This document shows, in pieces, positions 8,459 to 16,461 of a stretch of 64,000 nucleotides of DNA. How positions within the stretch are numbered: position 1 is the stretch's first letter; every line of letters begins with the position of its first letter. The notes below the pieces were generated by a model, which worked only from the letters and a program-made list of their open reading frames with translations, searched no databases and was not told the DNA's origin. A program made the translations under genes and the position numbers. Origin of the DNA: an uncultured Lachnospiraceae bacterium (GTDB taxonomy: Bacteria; Bacillota; Clostridia; Lachnospirales; Lachnospiraceae); the NCBI GenBank assembly GCA_944381515.1, contig CALWLM010000021.1, forward strand, positions 27,045 to 91,044, written 5' to 3'.

Positions 8459-9379
8459 ATGAAAAAACGCTACCGCACCGACTTTCAGACCCGTCAGTAT
8501 ATGCTGTCGCGGGATTATGAGATTTTCTATTACAGCGACCGAAACCTGGGAGAGGTGGCTCTCCATTTTCATGATTACTATGAATTCTACTTTTTTCTCG
8601 AGGGAGACGTCAGCATCCAGCTGGGAGATACCCAGTGCCGGGTAAACCCCGGCGATTTTCTGCTGGTTCCGCCGGGCCTTCTGCACCGCCCCATTATACA
8701 CAGTCCCGCCGCCCCCTACCGGCGTTTTGTCTTCTGGATCAGCCAGCAATACTGCGACAGTCTCCAAGCCCTCTCCTCAGACTACCTGTATCTGATGCAG
8801 CACGTAAAGGAGAGCCGTTCTTTTCTCTACTCCTTTGACACCGCCACCTTCAACGGCATACAGGCCAGGCTCTTCCGGCTGATCGACGAGACCCAGTCCA
8901 ACCGCTACGGCAAGGAGGCCCAGTGCCTGCTCTGTGTAAACGAGCTGATCCTCCACTTAAACCGCCTGATCTACGACCGTCTCCATGGAAGCGGAAGGGG
9001 ACCGGCCGTCTCTCTGGCCGGGCAGCTGACAGCCTACATTGAGAACCATCTGGACGAGGATCTGTCTCTGGATCATCTGGCCGAAGTTTTCTACGTCAGC
9101 AAATATCATATTTCCCACGCTTTCAAGGATAGCTTTGGCATCTCCCTGCATCAGTATATCACCAAAAAAAGGCTGGCCCAGTGCCGCGAGGCTTTGCTGA
9201 GCCAGCCGTCTATTACCGACGTCTATCAGTCCTTTGGTTTTGGAGATTACTCCAGCTTTTACCGGGCCTTCCGCAAGGAATACGGCATATCGCCCAAGGA
9301 TTTCTGCGACAGTCTGACCGTCCGCCCTTCATCCCGTCATGATTCGGATTCATCCACGGGAATCCAGAGATCCCGGTAA
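8459..9379 (+). CDS. AraC-family transcriptional regulator, probable hexuronate operon regulator
   Basis: The protein has 306 residues. An N-terminal cupin (HFHDYYEFYFFLEGDVSIQLG, PGDFLLVPPGLLHRP) is followed by a C-terminal AraC double HTH (LDEDLSLDHLAEVFYVSKYHISHAF..., FGFGDYSSFYRAFRKEYGISP). The gene starts with ATG at 8459 just after a polypurine tract carrying GGGAGAG. It is divergent from uxuA, with 227 bp between the starts. That placement suggests it senses a hexuronate or an intermediate and controls the uxuA operon; this is inference from position. Confidence 0.87.
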   Translation: MKKRYRTDFQTRQYMLSRDYEIFYYSDRNLGEVALHFHDYYEFYFFLEGDVSIQLGDTQCRVNPGDFLLVPPGLLHRPIIHSPAAPYRRFVFWISQQYCDSLQALSSDYLYLMQHVKESRSFLYSFDTATFNGIQARLFRLIDETQSNRYGKEAQCLLCVNELILHLNRLIYDRLHGSGRGPAVSLAGQLTAYIENHLDEDLSLDHLAEVFYVSKYHISHAFKDSFGISLHQYITKKRLAQCREALLSQPSITDVYQSFGFGDYSSFYRAFRKEYGISPKDFCDSLTVRPSSRHDSDSSTGIQRSR

Positions 9380-9406
9380 TATTTTACCGTTTGTCCGAGC
9401 CTGCTG

Positions 9407-11335
9407 TTATTCGCCCAGAGCATAGGCCGCGGCGCCCGCGCCGGCAATAATACCGGAATCGGTGCACAGAAGCTGTGCGTCGCCGGAAACGTAAACCTGG
9501 TTGAAATACTTGCCGTTGATCAGCTCGCCGGCAGCGTACAGGCCCTCGATGGGCGTACCCTCGGTGGAAAGCACCTGGTTGTCATCGTTGGTCTTCAGGC
9601 CGCCGATGGTACCCATGGTGATGGTCTTGATGCTGACCGCATAGTAAGGGCCGTCTCCGATGGGGATCAGGGTCGTCTGGCCCAGATCCTCGTCCACGCC
9701 GTTTGCGCACATCTCGTTGTAGCGCTCCACCTGAGCCACCAGATTCTCTGCATCCATGCCGGTGATCTCAGCCAGCTCCTCCAGAGTATCTGCCTTGTAG
9801 ACATTCACATTGTCCACCCGGTCATTGTCCTCGATGAACTGGATGCCGTTTTCAAAGCCCTCGGCAGTAAAGATCGAGAAGATCTCGCCGGTTCTCTCCA
9901 TGGCATCGGCAAAAGCGATGGAACGGGGACCATAGAGGGCGTTGACATTGAGAATACGGGTGCCCTCGCCATCCACTACAAAGTAATTGGCATAATTGAT
10001 CAGACCGTTTAAGGTATCCGGGAAATAGGTGGAATATCCGCCCACATCCACGCCGATGGCCAGATCCATCCACCAGCCGTCCTCATAAACGTCGGCGCCC
10101 AGAGCCTCCGCCATGGTGATGCCGTCGCCGGTATCTGTCATAGCCGCCGTGGTATAAGGAATTACCCACTCGCTGGGGAAATCCGGGCAGAAGCGGGCCA
10201 TCATTTCCTGGCTGGCAGCCCAGCCGCCGCAGGAAAGTACAACAGCCTTCGCATTGACCGTCAGAGTGGAGCCGTCCTCTCTCTCGCAGAGCACACCGGT
10301 GATATTGCCTGCTTCGTCGGTCAGAATCTCCACAGCGGGAGAATTATAATAGATGGAAAAGCCGTCCTGGCTCTCCAGCCAATCCATACCTGCTACGATG
10401 TGATCCGCTCCTCCTGCCTCGCCGTCAAAAGCGCTGGTCCGGGTAGCCGGATAATGCCATACCAGGAAATCACCGCCAAAGCCGTCAGGACCTGCAATGC
10501 CCACACCGTGATCCTCCAGGAACTGAATATCGGAGGCTGATCTCTCGATCATGGCCCGAACAGCTTCATGGTCCGTCTCATCTGTCTTCACAGACTGATT
10601 GGTGCAGGACTCGAAATACTCCATATATCCGTCCACATCCAGATCGTAGCCTACAGCCTGCTGCTGAGCCGTGCCCACACCGGTGATAAAGCCGCCGGAA
10701 TATTTGGACGAGCCGCCGGCCGCGCCAGCCTTCTCCACAGCCACTACCGTAGCTCCCTCATCCAGCGCGCTCATGGAGGCCGTCACACCGGCCAGACCCA
10801 TGCCGACCACCACCACATCGGCGGTAACTTCCTCATCCTGAGGAGTCTCCGCAACGGCTTCCTTTAAAAGATCCATATTGCCGCCGGCCTGCTCGCAGGC
10901 ATCGGTGACAGCGTTAATCACCGCGCGGCTGGTAAAGGTAGCCGAAGAGACCACGTCCACCGCCAGAGACTGGGTGTCCAGGATCTCCTGCGGGATCTGC
11001 CCCAAAGCAGCGTCGGCGATATTGCGGGTCTCGCCATGCTCTACAATCTGAATATCTGTAATCTCCGTATCGCTGAAGGTGACCTCCACCTTCACCGTGC
11101 TGCGAATGCCCTCGGCCTCAGCCGTATAGGTACCCGCCGTAAAATGCTGTCCATCCGCAGCGCCCTGCGTCGCCTCCTCGGTGGCGGCATCGGTCTGAGC
11201 CTCCGTCTGCGCTGCCTGGGTCTCCCCTGCCGTCTCCGTACCGCCTTGGCTGCAGCCGGTCAGGGAAAGGATCAGAATCAGGCTCAGCAAAAGAGCCGTT
11301 ATTCTTCTCACTTCTCTCTTCATTCCTCTTCTCAT
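9407..11335 (-). CDS. Secreted FMN/FAD lipoprotein reductase (flavocytochrome/urocanate-reductase-like)
   Basis: The protein has 642 residues. A lipoprotein signal (LILSLTGC, Cys28) is followed by a Thr/Glu/Ala linker. An FMN-binding domain (about 65-150) has the ApbE-type flavinylation motif DVVSSATFTS with the acceptor Thr near 133. A large FAD-binding-2 domain begins VVVVGMGLAGVTAS (about 173) and ends in IEGLYAAGELINGK. Family members are extracellular reductases of enoates such as fumarate or urocanate, fed electrons through covalently bound FMN. The substrate is not deducible. A divergent LysR gene is the likely regulator. AGGAGG precedes the ATG at 11335. Confidence 0.9.
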   Translation of the reverse strand: MRRGMKREVRRITALLLSLILILSLTGCSQGGTETAGETQAAQTEAQTDAATEEATQGAADGQHFTAGTYTAEAEGIRSTVKVEVTFSDTEITDIQIVEHGETRNIADAALGQIPQEILDTQSLAVDVVSSATFTSRAVINAVTDACEQAGGNMDLLKEAVAETPQDEEVTADVVVVGMGLAGVTASMSALDEGATVVAVEKAGAAGGSSKYSGGFITGVGTAQQQAVGYDLDVDGYMEYFESCTNQSVKTDETDHEAVRAMIERSASDIQFLEDHGVGIAGPDGFGGDFLVWHYPATRTSAFDGEAGGADHIVAGMDWLESQDGFSIYYNSPAVEILTDEAGNITGVLCEREDGSTLTVNAKAVVLSCGGWAASQEMMARFCPDFPSEWVIPYTTAAMTDTGDGITMAEALGADVYEDGWWMDLAIGVDVGGYSTYFPDTLNGLINYANYFVVDGEGTRILNVNALYGPRSIAFADAMERTGEIFSIFTAEGFENGIQFIEDNDRVDNVNVYKADTLEELAEITGMDAENLVAQVERYNEMCANGVDEDLGQTTLIPIGDGPYYAVSIKTITMGTIGGLKTNDDNQVLSTEGTPIEGLYAAGELINGKYFNQVYVSGDAQLLCTDSGIIAGAGAAAYALGE

Positions 11336-11390
11336 GTTCTCCTCCTCATGATTCTTCCGACTCTGTCTGTCCAGAGTCTCTGTGATACGC

Positions 11391-11413
11391 TTAACATTAT
11401 AAACGTATGTTAA
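11391..11413. promoter_or_regulatory. LysR-type operator between flavoprotein and LysR genes
   Basis: A perfect 7-bp inverted repeat, TTAACAT-N9-ATGTTAA, lies between the divergent genes. It covers a minus-strand TATAAT (11396-11401) that is the likely -10 of the flavoprotein promoter. Spacing and symmetry suit a LysR-type binding site. Confidence 0.6.
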
Positions 11414-11445
11414 TCATTTTTCTAACAACTTTTTTTCACAAAATC

Positions 11446-11474
11446 TTAACTTTTTTTCTCTCCTTATGTATAAT
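11446..11474 (+). promoter_or_regulatory. Probable promoter of the LysR gene
   Basis: TTAACT (11446-11451), a 17-nt spacer and TATAAT (11469-11474), with AGGAGG following at 11483-11488. Confidence 0.5.
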
Positions 11475-11498
11475 GGAGGGACAGGAGGAATACTACTT

Positions 11499-12395
11499 AT
11501 GGAATTTCGCAATCTTTACTATTTTCTCCAGGTCTGCGATGACAAAAGCTTCTCCGCCGCCGCGGCCAGACTCTACATCACACAGCAGGCCCTCTCCAAA
11601 AGCGTCAAGGCTCTGGAAAAAGAGCTGGGCAGCGAGCTTTTTGAAAAAAACGGGAACAGCATCCAGCTGACCACCTACGGAAAGGCCATCTATCCTATCT
11701 GCCGCGATATGGTGCGTAATTTTGAGGCCGGCATCAAAAAGATTCGCTCCGTCACTCCCGATGGAGCCTCTCCCGTTCGCCTCACCACCGCCTATCAGGC
11801 TGCCGATACCCTGTCCTTTACACTGATCGAGGACTTCCACCGCGAGCACGCCGGTATCCGCATTCACTGCGACGCCCTGCCGGATTTACCGGCGGAAAAG
11901 GCCGTCCTCGACGGAGAGGCGGATTTTGTGCTGGGCATCGGCATTCCGCAGCCCCGCATTCAGTTCGACAGCCGCCTCATCCGCGCGCTCCCTCTGTGTA
12001 TCATGGTTGGCCCCGGCCATCCCCTCTACCCCCGGGAAATACTGCGCATGTCCGATCTGGACGGGCTTACGCTGCACTGCGCCGGTCCTCAGTTCAAGAC
12101 CTATCATCTGCTGCAAAAAAAGGCCGCGGATGCCGGAATCACACTCCATCTGATTCCCACCAGCGGCCATCTTTATACTACCTATCAAAATGTATTCGCC
12201 CGGGGCCGGGCTGTCATCGGCATCTACGGAAGCCAGGGCGAGCCGGAATTAGCGGATGCACGCCAGATTCCCTTTGAAGATCCGGATTTGAACTGGGACA
12301 TATACTTTTCCTGCCGCCAGGATTACCAGCGCTCTCCCGCCGAGGATGTCTTCTTTAATTATATCCTCAGCTTTGCCGGGAAGGAAAACTCTTAG
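11499..12395 (+). CDS. LysR-family transcriptional regulator
   Basis: The protein has 298 residues. The N-terminal winged HTH reads MEFRNLYYFLQVCDDKSFSAAA, with LYITQQALSKSVKALEKELGSELF as recognition segment. The rest is a periplasmic-binding-type effector domain. The start is the ATG at 11499, 10 nt after AGGAGG. It is divergent from the secreted flavoprotein, and an inverted repeat in between supports control of that gene. The stop codon lies in the loop of its own terminator hairpin. Confidence 0.9.
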   Translation: MEFRNLYYFLQVCDDKSFSAAAARLYITQQALSKSVKALEKELGSELFEKNGNSIQLTTYGKAIYPICRDMVRNFEAGIKKIRSVTPDGASPVRLTTAYQAADTLSFTLIEDFHREHAGIRIHCDALPDLPAEKAVLDGEADFVLGIGIPQPRIQFDSRLIRALPLCIMVGPGHPLYPREILRMSDLDGLTLHCAGPQFKTYHLLQKKAADAGITLHLIPTSGHLYTTYQNVFARGRAVIGIYGSQGEPELADARQIPFEDPDLNWDIYFSCRQDYQRSPAEDVFFNYILSFAGKENS

Positions 12396-12413
12396 TTTCC
12401 TTCCCGTTTTTTC
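12377..12413 (+). terminator. Intrinsic terminator of the LysR gene, overlapping its stop codon
   Basis: CGGGAAGGAAA (12377-12387) pairs perfectly with TTTCCTTCCCG (12396-12406) around an 8-nt loop that holds the TAG stop. A T-run follows. Confidence 0.85.
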
Positions 12414-12416
12414 TTC

Positions 12417-12455
12417 TTAATTTTCCTTCTTAGTTTTCCTTCTCAGTTCTCCTTC
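12417..12455. repeat. 13-bp tandem repeat at the 3' end of the BASS gene
   Basis: Three head-to-tail copies of roughly TTAGTTTTCCTTC (12417, 12430, 12443); a fourth partial copy forms the right arm of the LysR terminator. On the minus strand each unit contains a stop-like trinucleotide, and the first one is the stop of the BASS transporter. Confidence 0.7.
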
Positions 12456-13390
12456 TTATCCGACCACCGTCTGTAGATGTTGGCCAGGATCGCTCCGGAT
12501 ATATTATGCCATACGGAGAAAATAGCTCCCGGCACCGTAGCCATAGCCAGATCCGGAAATGCCGTACCCGCCAGAGAAGTAGCCAGGCCGGAATTCTGCA
12601 TTCCTACCTCAATCGAAAGAGCCTTGGTCTTGGCCACATTCAGATGCAGAAGCCTGCCCACGCCAAAGCCGCAGGCATAACCCAGCAGATTATGCAAAAT
12701 CACCACGGCAAATACCACTGCGCCGGTGGTCATGATTTTTTCAGCGTTATGAGATACCACGGAGGCTACAATCAGGCAGATCGCGATAACAGATACGCAG
12801 GGCAGAATCTTTACCAGCTTCTGGGTAAACTTTCCGAACAGCTTATTGATTAAGAAGCCCAGAGCAATCGGAACGATTACCACCTGAACAATGGAGATAA
12901 ACATGCTCACGATGTCCACTGTAACGGTAGTCCGCAGCAGCAGATAGGTAATGGCCGGGGTTAAAAAGGGCGCCAGCAGAGTGTTCACGCTGGTCATACC
13001 CACAGAAAGAGCCACATCGCCGTTGGACAGATAAGTGATTACATTGCTGGAGGTGCCGCCGGGACAGGTTCCTACCAGAATTACTCCGGCCAGAAGCGCC
13101 GCATCCAGGCCGAATATCTTTCCCAGGAGCCAGGCCAGCAGCGGCATAATGGTAAACTGAGATATGCAGCCGATAATAATATCCTTCGGACGGGTAAACA
13201 CCAGCCGAAAGTCCTCCAGCTTAAGCGTCAGGCCCATGCCGAACATTACGATCATCAGCAGATAATTAACCCAGCTGGTCTGAATCCAAAGAGACGTCCC
13301 TGGAGCAAACAACGCCAAAGCTGCGACAATCAGTACAATAATAGCCATATACTTTCCAAAAAAGTCGCTGATTTTTTCCAATACCTTCAT
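12443..13390 (-). CDS. BASS-family (bile acid:sodium symporter-like) transporter
   Basis: The protein has 315 residues and about 9-10 hydrophobic segments, starting MAIIVLIVAALALFAP. The signature GTCPGGTSSNVITYLSNGDVALSV identifies the bile acid:sodium symporter family, whose bacterial members also move pantoate, 2-oxo acids and other organic anions. GGAGGAGAAAG precedes the ATG. The gene is the only one downstream of a T-box riboswitch (13470-13760), which points to a substrate linked to an amino acid, for example a branched-chain 2-oxo acid, rather than bile acid. The substrate is inferred only. Confidence 0.88.
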   Translation of the reverse strand: MKVLEKISDFFGKYMAIIVLIVAALALFAPGTSLWIQTSWVNYLLMIVMFGMGLTLKLEDFRLVFTRPKDIIIGCISQFTIMPLLAWLLGKIFGLDAALLAGVILVGTCPGGTSSNVITYLSNGDVALSVGMTSVNTLLAPFLTPAITYLLLRTTVTVDIVSMFISIVQVVIVPIALGFLINKLFGKFTQKLVKILPCVSVIAICLIVASVVSHNAEKIMTTGAVVFAVVILHNLLGYACGFGVGRLLHLNVAKTKALSIEVGMQNSGLATSLAGTAFPDLAMATVPGAIFSVWHNISGAILANIYRRWSDKKEN

Positions 13391-13469
13391 ACTCTTTCTC
13401 CTCCATGGTAAATAAATTAAGAGGCAGACACAGCCTTTCAGCCCGCATACCCATAATCCCCTGTCTGTT

Positions 13470-13760
13470 ACGACAAAAAGACCTTTGTCTCATCAAGAGA
13501 CAAAGGTCTTTACTCCTCTGCGGTACCACTCTTATTGCCGGCAGGGCCGGCCGCTCGTTCACATATCATGCAATATGGGATAAGATAACGATTATCAACC
13601 GTTCAGACTTACTGGATATTATCCATCATCAATCGTTCAGCCCGAAAGCTCAGAGGGGATCTTCACCGAATACTCCGATTGCCTCGCACCGCCCGGCAAT
13701 TCTCTGAATCTTCGTATTTCGGCTACTCTTCCTCGTCAGCGCCGTGTCTGTTTCTTTATG
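13470..13760 (-). ncRNA. T-box riboswitch upstream of the BASS transporter
   Basis: On the minus strand the leader carries the T-box core AGAGTGGTACCGC (13518-13532). It is followed by a strong terminator: AAAGACCTTTGTCTC pairs with GAGACAAAGGTCTTT (13475-13512), then Ts. Upstream, Stem I shows the AGTA/GAA loop-E pair, an AGAGA bulge and the GGTG-containing apical loop closed by ATTGCC/GGCAAT. The 3' side of the specifier loop reads GAAGATCCCC. AUC (isoleucine) is the likeliest specifier, with GAU (aspartate) as alternative depending on register. A consensus promoter lies at 13765-13793. Confidence 0.88.
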
Positions 13761-13764
13761 TGCT

Positions 13765-13793
13765 ACTTTACCACGGTGAAGAGCTTTTGTCAA
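13765..13793 (-). promoter_or_regulatory. Promoter of the T-box/BASS transcript
   Basis: TTGACA (13788-13793), a 17-nt spacer and TAAAGT (13765-13770) on the minus strand, about 10 nt upstream of the T-box leader. Confidence 0.8.
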
Positions 13794-13853
13794 GAAAGAA
13801 TCCACCTCCTGCGCCATTTTTTGTATTCTTTTCCACCATTTTGGCCCGCCTGT

Positions 13854-14483
13854 CTACTCCTCGATTTCTGCCTCTCTGCGATACTGTCTGACCCTGCGAT
13901 GATACAGCGTCAAAGGAACCAGGCTGAGTATTCCGGCTGCCATGAAAACAATGGTTTCTGTACCAAAGCCTTCTCGCAGCCCAAACCAGGCGCCAAAGGC
14001 CAGGCACATTGCAGCCATATATATCCATACCCTTCGCAGCACCGCTGCATACGCCGCCCGGTCCTCACCGGTGGAGTGCAGCTCAAACGGGCCTTCTTTT
14101 CTTTGGCGTCCCACAATCATAATTTCTTTATTATAGGAACCGGGGCTTGTGGTGATCTGTCCTTTTCCGCTGCCGTATGGCCGCCAGCGAACCTTTCCAA
14201 TGGAGCAGCTCAAATTAATATTCTTATAAAAGACCTCATACCCCATTTCCCGCAGGAAGCTGCGGTAATCCTTGCTTTTGTTCCAGTCCAGATGTCCAAC
14301 AAATTCAATTCGATATTCGTAAGCTTCCGGTTCACAGGATTCAAACTCATAAACCAGTCTGCCGGCCCGTACAAGACGCCAGCCTTCTTTGGCCATATGA
14401 TTGAGCCATCTCTCCTGACAGTCCAAAAAACCGGCAAAATACCGCACCTTTTTTCTTCTGATTTTCTCTTTCTTCTGCTCCAT
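13854..14483 (-). CDS. DUF2812 membrane protein
   Basis: The protein has 209 residues. The N-terminal DUF2812-type region (RYFAGFLDCQERWLNHMAKEGWRL, then YEYRIEFVGHLDWNKSKDYRSFLREMGYEVFY) is followed by two C-terminal hydrophobic helices (VWIYMAAMCLAFGAWFGL and ETIVFMAAGILSLVPLTLY). DUF2812 proteins commonly follow a PadR-type regulator, as here; their biochemical role is unknown. AGAGGAG lies 9 nt before the ATG. It is probably co-transcribed with the PadR gene 85 nt upstream. Confidence 0.85.
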   Translation of the reverse strand: MEQKKEKIRRKKVRYFAGFLDCQERWLNHMAKEGWRLVRAGRLVYEFESCEPEAYEYRIEFVGHLDWNKSKDYRSFLREMGYEVFYKNINLSCSIGKVRWRPYGSGKGQITTSPGSYNKEIMIVGRQRKEGPFELHSTGEDRAAYAAVLRRVWIYMAAMCLAFGAWFGLREGFGTETIVFMAAGILSLVPLTLYHRRVRQYRREAEIEE

Positions 14484-14568
14484 CCGGCATATCTCCTCTC
14501 TCCGCTCTTATGATACTCTCAATCTTGTGATCTTTCCGCTCTTATGATTTTCCGCGCTTGCGATCTTT

Positions 14569-14937
14569 TCATTGCTTTTTTTCGGTCTTTCCTCCCGGCT
14601 CCTGGCTCTCCGGCTCTTGCCCGCCTGCAATAATCTGTTCTGCCAGCGCCGTCAATTCCCGCAGCCTGGCAAGTTCCTTTTCTGCAATCGTTCGGCCCTG
14701 GCAAGTAATCACGTACCGTCTTCTGCGCTCGTCATCCTCCCCCGCCGGCTGAATCCACCCCTTTTGGGTCAGGGTGTTTAACGCCCCATAGAGAGAGCCT
14801 GCGCCCAGTACCAGCCTCCCTCCTGTCTTTTCCTCCACAAACTGCATCACAGCATAGCCATGCCGCGGCTCATAGAGAGCCAGCAAAATAAAAAAAGTCA
14901 CCTCTGTCAGCGCTCCTGAACGTGCGTTATCCCGCAT
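14569..14937 (-). CDS. PadR-family transcriptional regulator
   Basis: The protein has 122 residues. The winged HTH reads LTEVTFFILLALYEPRHGYAVMQFVEEKTGGRLVLGAGSLYGALNTL and is followed by RRRRYVITCQGRTIAEKEL, the canonical PadR core. It probably represses itself and the downstream DUF2812 gene through the inverted repeat at 14959-15018. The C-terminal tail (EPESQEPGGKTEKKQ) is low complexity. GGAGGGG precedes the start. Confidence 0.92.
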   Translation of the reverse strand: MRDNARSGALTEVTFFILLALYEPRHGYAVMQFVEEKTGGRLVLGAGSLYGALNTLTQKGWIQPAGEDDERRRRYVITCQGRTIAEKELARLRELTALAEQIIAGGQEPESQEPGGKTEKKQ

Positions 14938-14958
14938 CCTTCACCGCCCCTCCGTTCT

Positions 14959-15018
14959 CATTTATTACGTTTACTGTAATATTCTTTGCCTTCTTTATAT
15001 CACTAAACGTAATAAATG
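14959..15018. promoter_or_regulatory. Probable PadR operator, perfect 15-bp inverted repeat
   Basis: CATTTATTACGTTTA (14959-14973) and its exact reverse complement TAAACGTAATAAATG (15004-15018), separated by 30 nt, lie immediately upstream of the PadR gene. An additional ACTGTAAT lies between the arms. Confidence 0.7.
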
Positions 15019-15108
15019 TCAACTGCCTTCCCAGCTATTCTTTCCGGCTCCTTTCTCAGCCTTCACTCCTCCGATCATCCCTCCCGGATTAGCGTCCGCT
15101 AACTCCGC

Positions 15109-15137
15109 TTGACCACGCCGCAAAACCGCTGTATAAT
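15109..15137 (+). promoter_or_regulatory. Promoter of the CobW gene pair
   Basis: TTGACC (15109-15114), a 17-nt spacer and TATAAT (15132-15137). This implies a leader of about 110 nt before the ATG at 15253, containing a repeated GTTTATCG. Confidence 0.75.
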
Positions 15138-15252
15138 AAATTCCGCACAAAGCGCTGTTTATCGTGTTTATCGACCGTTTCGGCGTCATCCGGCCCTGTC
15201 AGGCTGCCTGCGCCGCAGTGATATATTTTTATTCCAGATAGGAGGACAAATC

Positions 15253-16437
15253 ATGACAAAGATCGACATAGTCTCCGGTTTCCTGGGGGCAGGCAAAACT
15301 ACTCTGATTAAAAAGCTGATCGCCGAAGCTTATTCCGGCGAAAAGCTGGTGTTAATCGAAAATGAATTTGGCGAAATTGGTATCGACGGCGGCTTTTTAA
15401 AGGACGCCGGTATCCAGATCACCGAAATGAATTCCGGCTGCATCTGCTGCTCCCTGGTAGGCGACTTCGGCGCCGCCTTAAAAAAGGTGCTGGATCAGTT
15501 TCATCCGGACCGTATTCTGATCGAGCCTTCCGGCGTAGGTAAGCTTTCGGACGTAATCCGTGCCGTACAGGGTGTGCAGCAGGATGCTCCCTTGGAATTG
15601 AACAGCTTTGTCACCGTAGTGGACGCTACCAAATGCAAGCTCTATATGAAGAACTTCGGCGAATTCTTCAACAACCAGGTGGAGAGCGCCGGCGCCATTA
15701 TTTTGAGCCGCACCCAGAAACTCTCTCAGGATAAACTGGAAGCCTGCGTGGCCATGCTGCGGGAGCACAATCCCAAGGCTCCCATTATCACCACCCCCTG
15801 GGATCAATTAAGCGGCAGTCAGATTCGTCAGACTATGGAAAAGGACCAGGACCTGGCGGCAGAGCTTCTCCAGGAGCTGAAAGACAGCCATGAGCATGAT
15901 CATGAACATGAACACCATCACCATGACGGAGAGTGCGGCTGCGGCCATCATCATGAAGGCGAGGAGCATGACCATGAACATGAGCACTGCCATGACCACG
16001 AGCATCACCATGAGCATGAACACTGCCATGACCATGAGCACGAGCATGAACACGAACATCATCATGAGCACCATCATGAGCACGGCGAAGCCTGCACCTG
16101 CGGCTGCCATGACCACGAGCATCATCATGACCACGACCATCACGGCCACCATCATGCCGACGAAGTATTTACCAGCTGGGGCGTCGAGACTCCGCACCAG
16201 TATGAAAAGGACGAGCTGGAGACCATTCTTAAGGAACTGTCGGAGGGAAACACCTACGGTACGGTTCTGCGGGCCAAAGGCATGCTGCCCACCTCCGAAG
16301 GAACCTGGCTGTACTTTGACCTGACGCCCGGCGAATATGAAATCCGGGAGGGAAGTCCGGACTATACCGGCCGTCTCTGCGTCATTGGCGCCGATCTCAG
16401 GGAAGATGCCCTCAGGGAAGCCTTCCATCTGGCCTAA
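15253..16437 (+). CDS. CobW/COG0523 GTPase with a poly-histidine metal-binding region
   Basis: The protein has 394 residues. The P-loop GFLGAGKTT lies at 9-17 and the CxCC metal site CICC at 63-66, followed by GTPase motifs including NSFVTVVDATK. Residues about 213-300 are a His/Glu/Asp stretch with 45 histidines and several Cys pairs (CGCG, CTCGC). A CobW C-terminal domain follows (TYGTVLRAKGMLPTSEGTWLYFDLTPGEY). COG0523 proteins insert or deliver zinc or other metals using GTP hydrolysis; the His-rich stretch suggests zinc storage or chaperoning. GGAGGACAA precedes the ATG. Its partner gene follows 24 nt downstream. Confidence 0.93.
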   Translation: MTKIDIVSGFLGAGKTTLIKKLIAEAYSGEKLVLIENEFGEIGIDGGFLKDAGIQITEMNSGCICCSLVGDFGAALKKVLDQFHPDRILIEPSGVGKLSDVIRAVQGVQQDAPLELNSFVTVVDATKCKLYMKNFGEFFNNQVESAGAIILSRTQKLSQDKLEACVAMLREHNPKAPIITTPWDQLSGSQIRQTMEKDQDLAAELLQELKDSHEHDHEHEHHHHDGECGCGHHHEGEEHDHEHEHCHDHEHHHEHEHCHDHEHEHEHEHHHEHHHEHGEACTCGCHDHEHHHDHDHHGHHHADEVFTSWGVETPHQYEKDELETILKELSEGNTYGTVLRAKGMLPTSEGTWLYFDLTPGEYEIREGSPDYTGRLCVIGADLREDALREAFHLA

Positions 16438-16461
16438 ATCACAGAGAAAGGAAATTCTGAT

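Noticed and set aside
15889..16160. Repetitive CATGAGCAT stretch considered as a CRISPR or satellite array
   Set aside because: No spacer structure; the units are in-frame His/Glu/Asp codons within the CobW gene.
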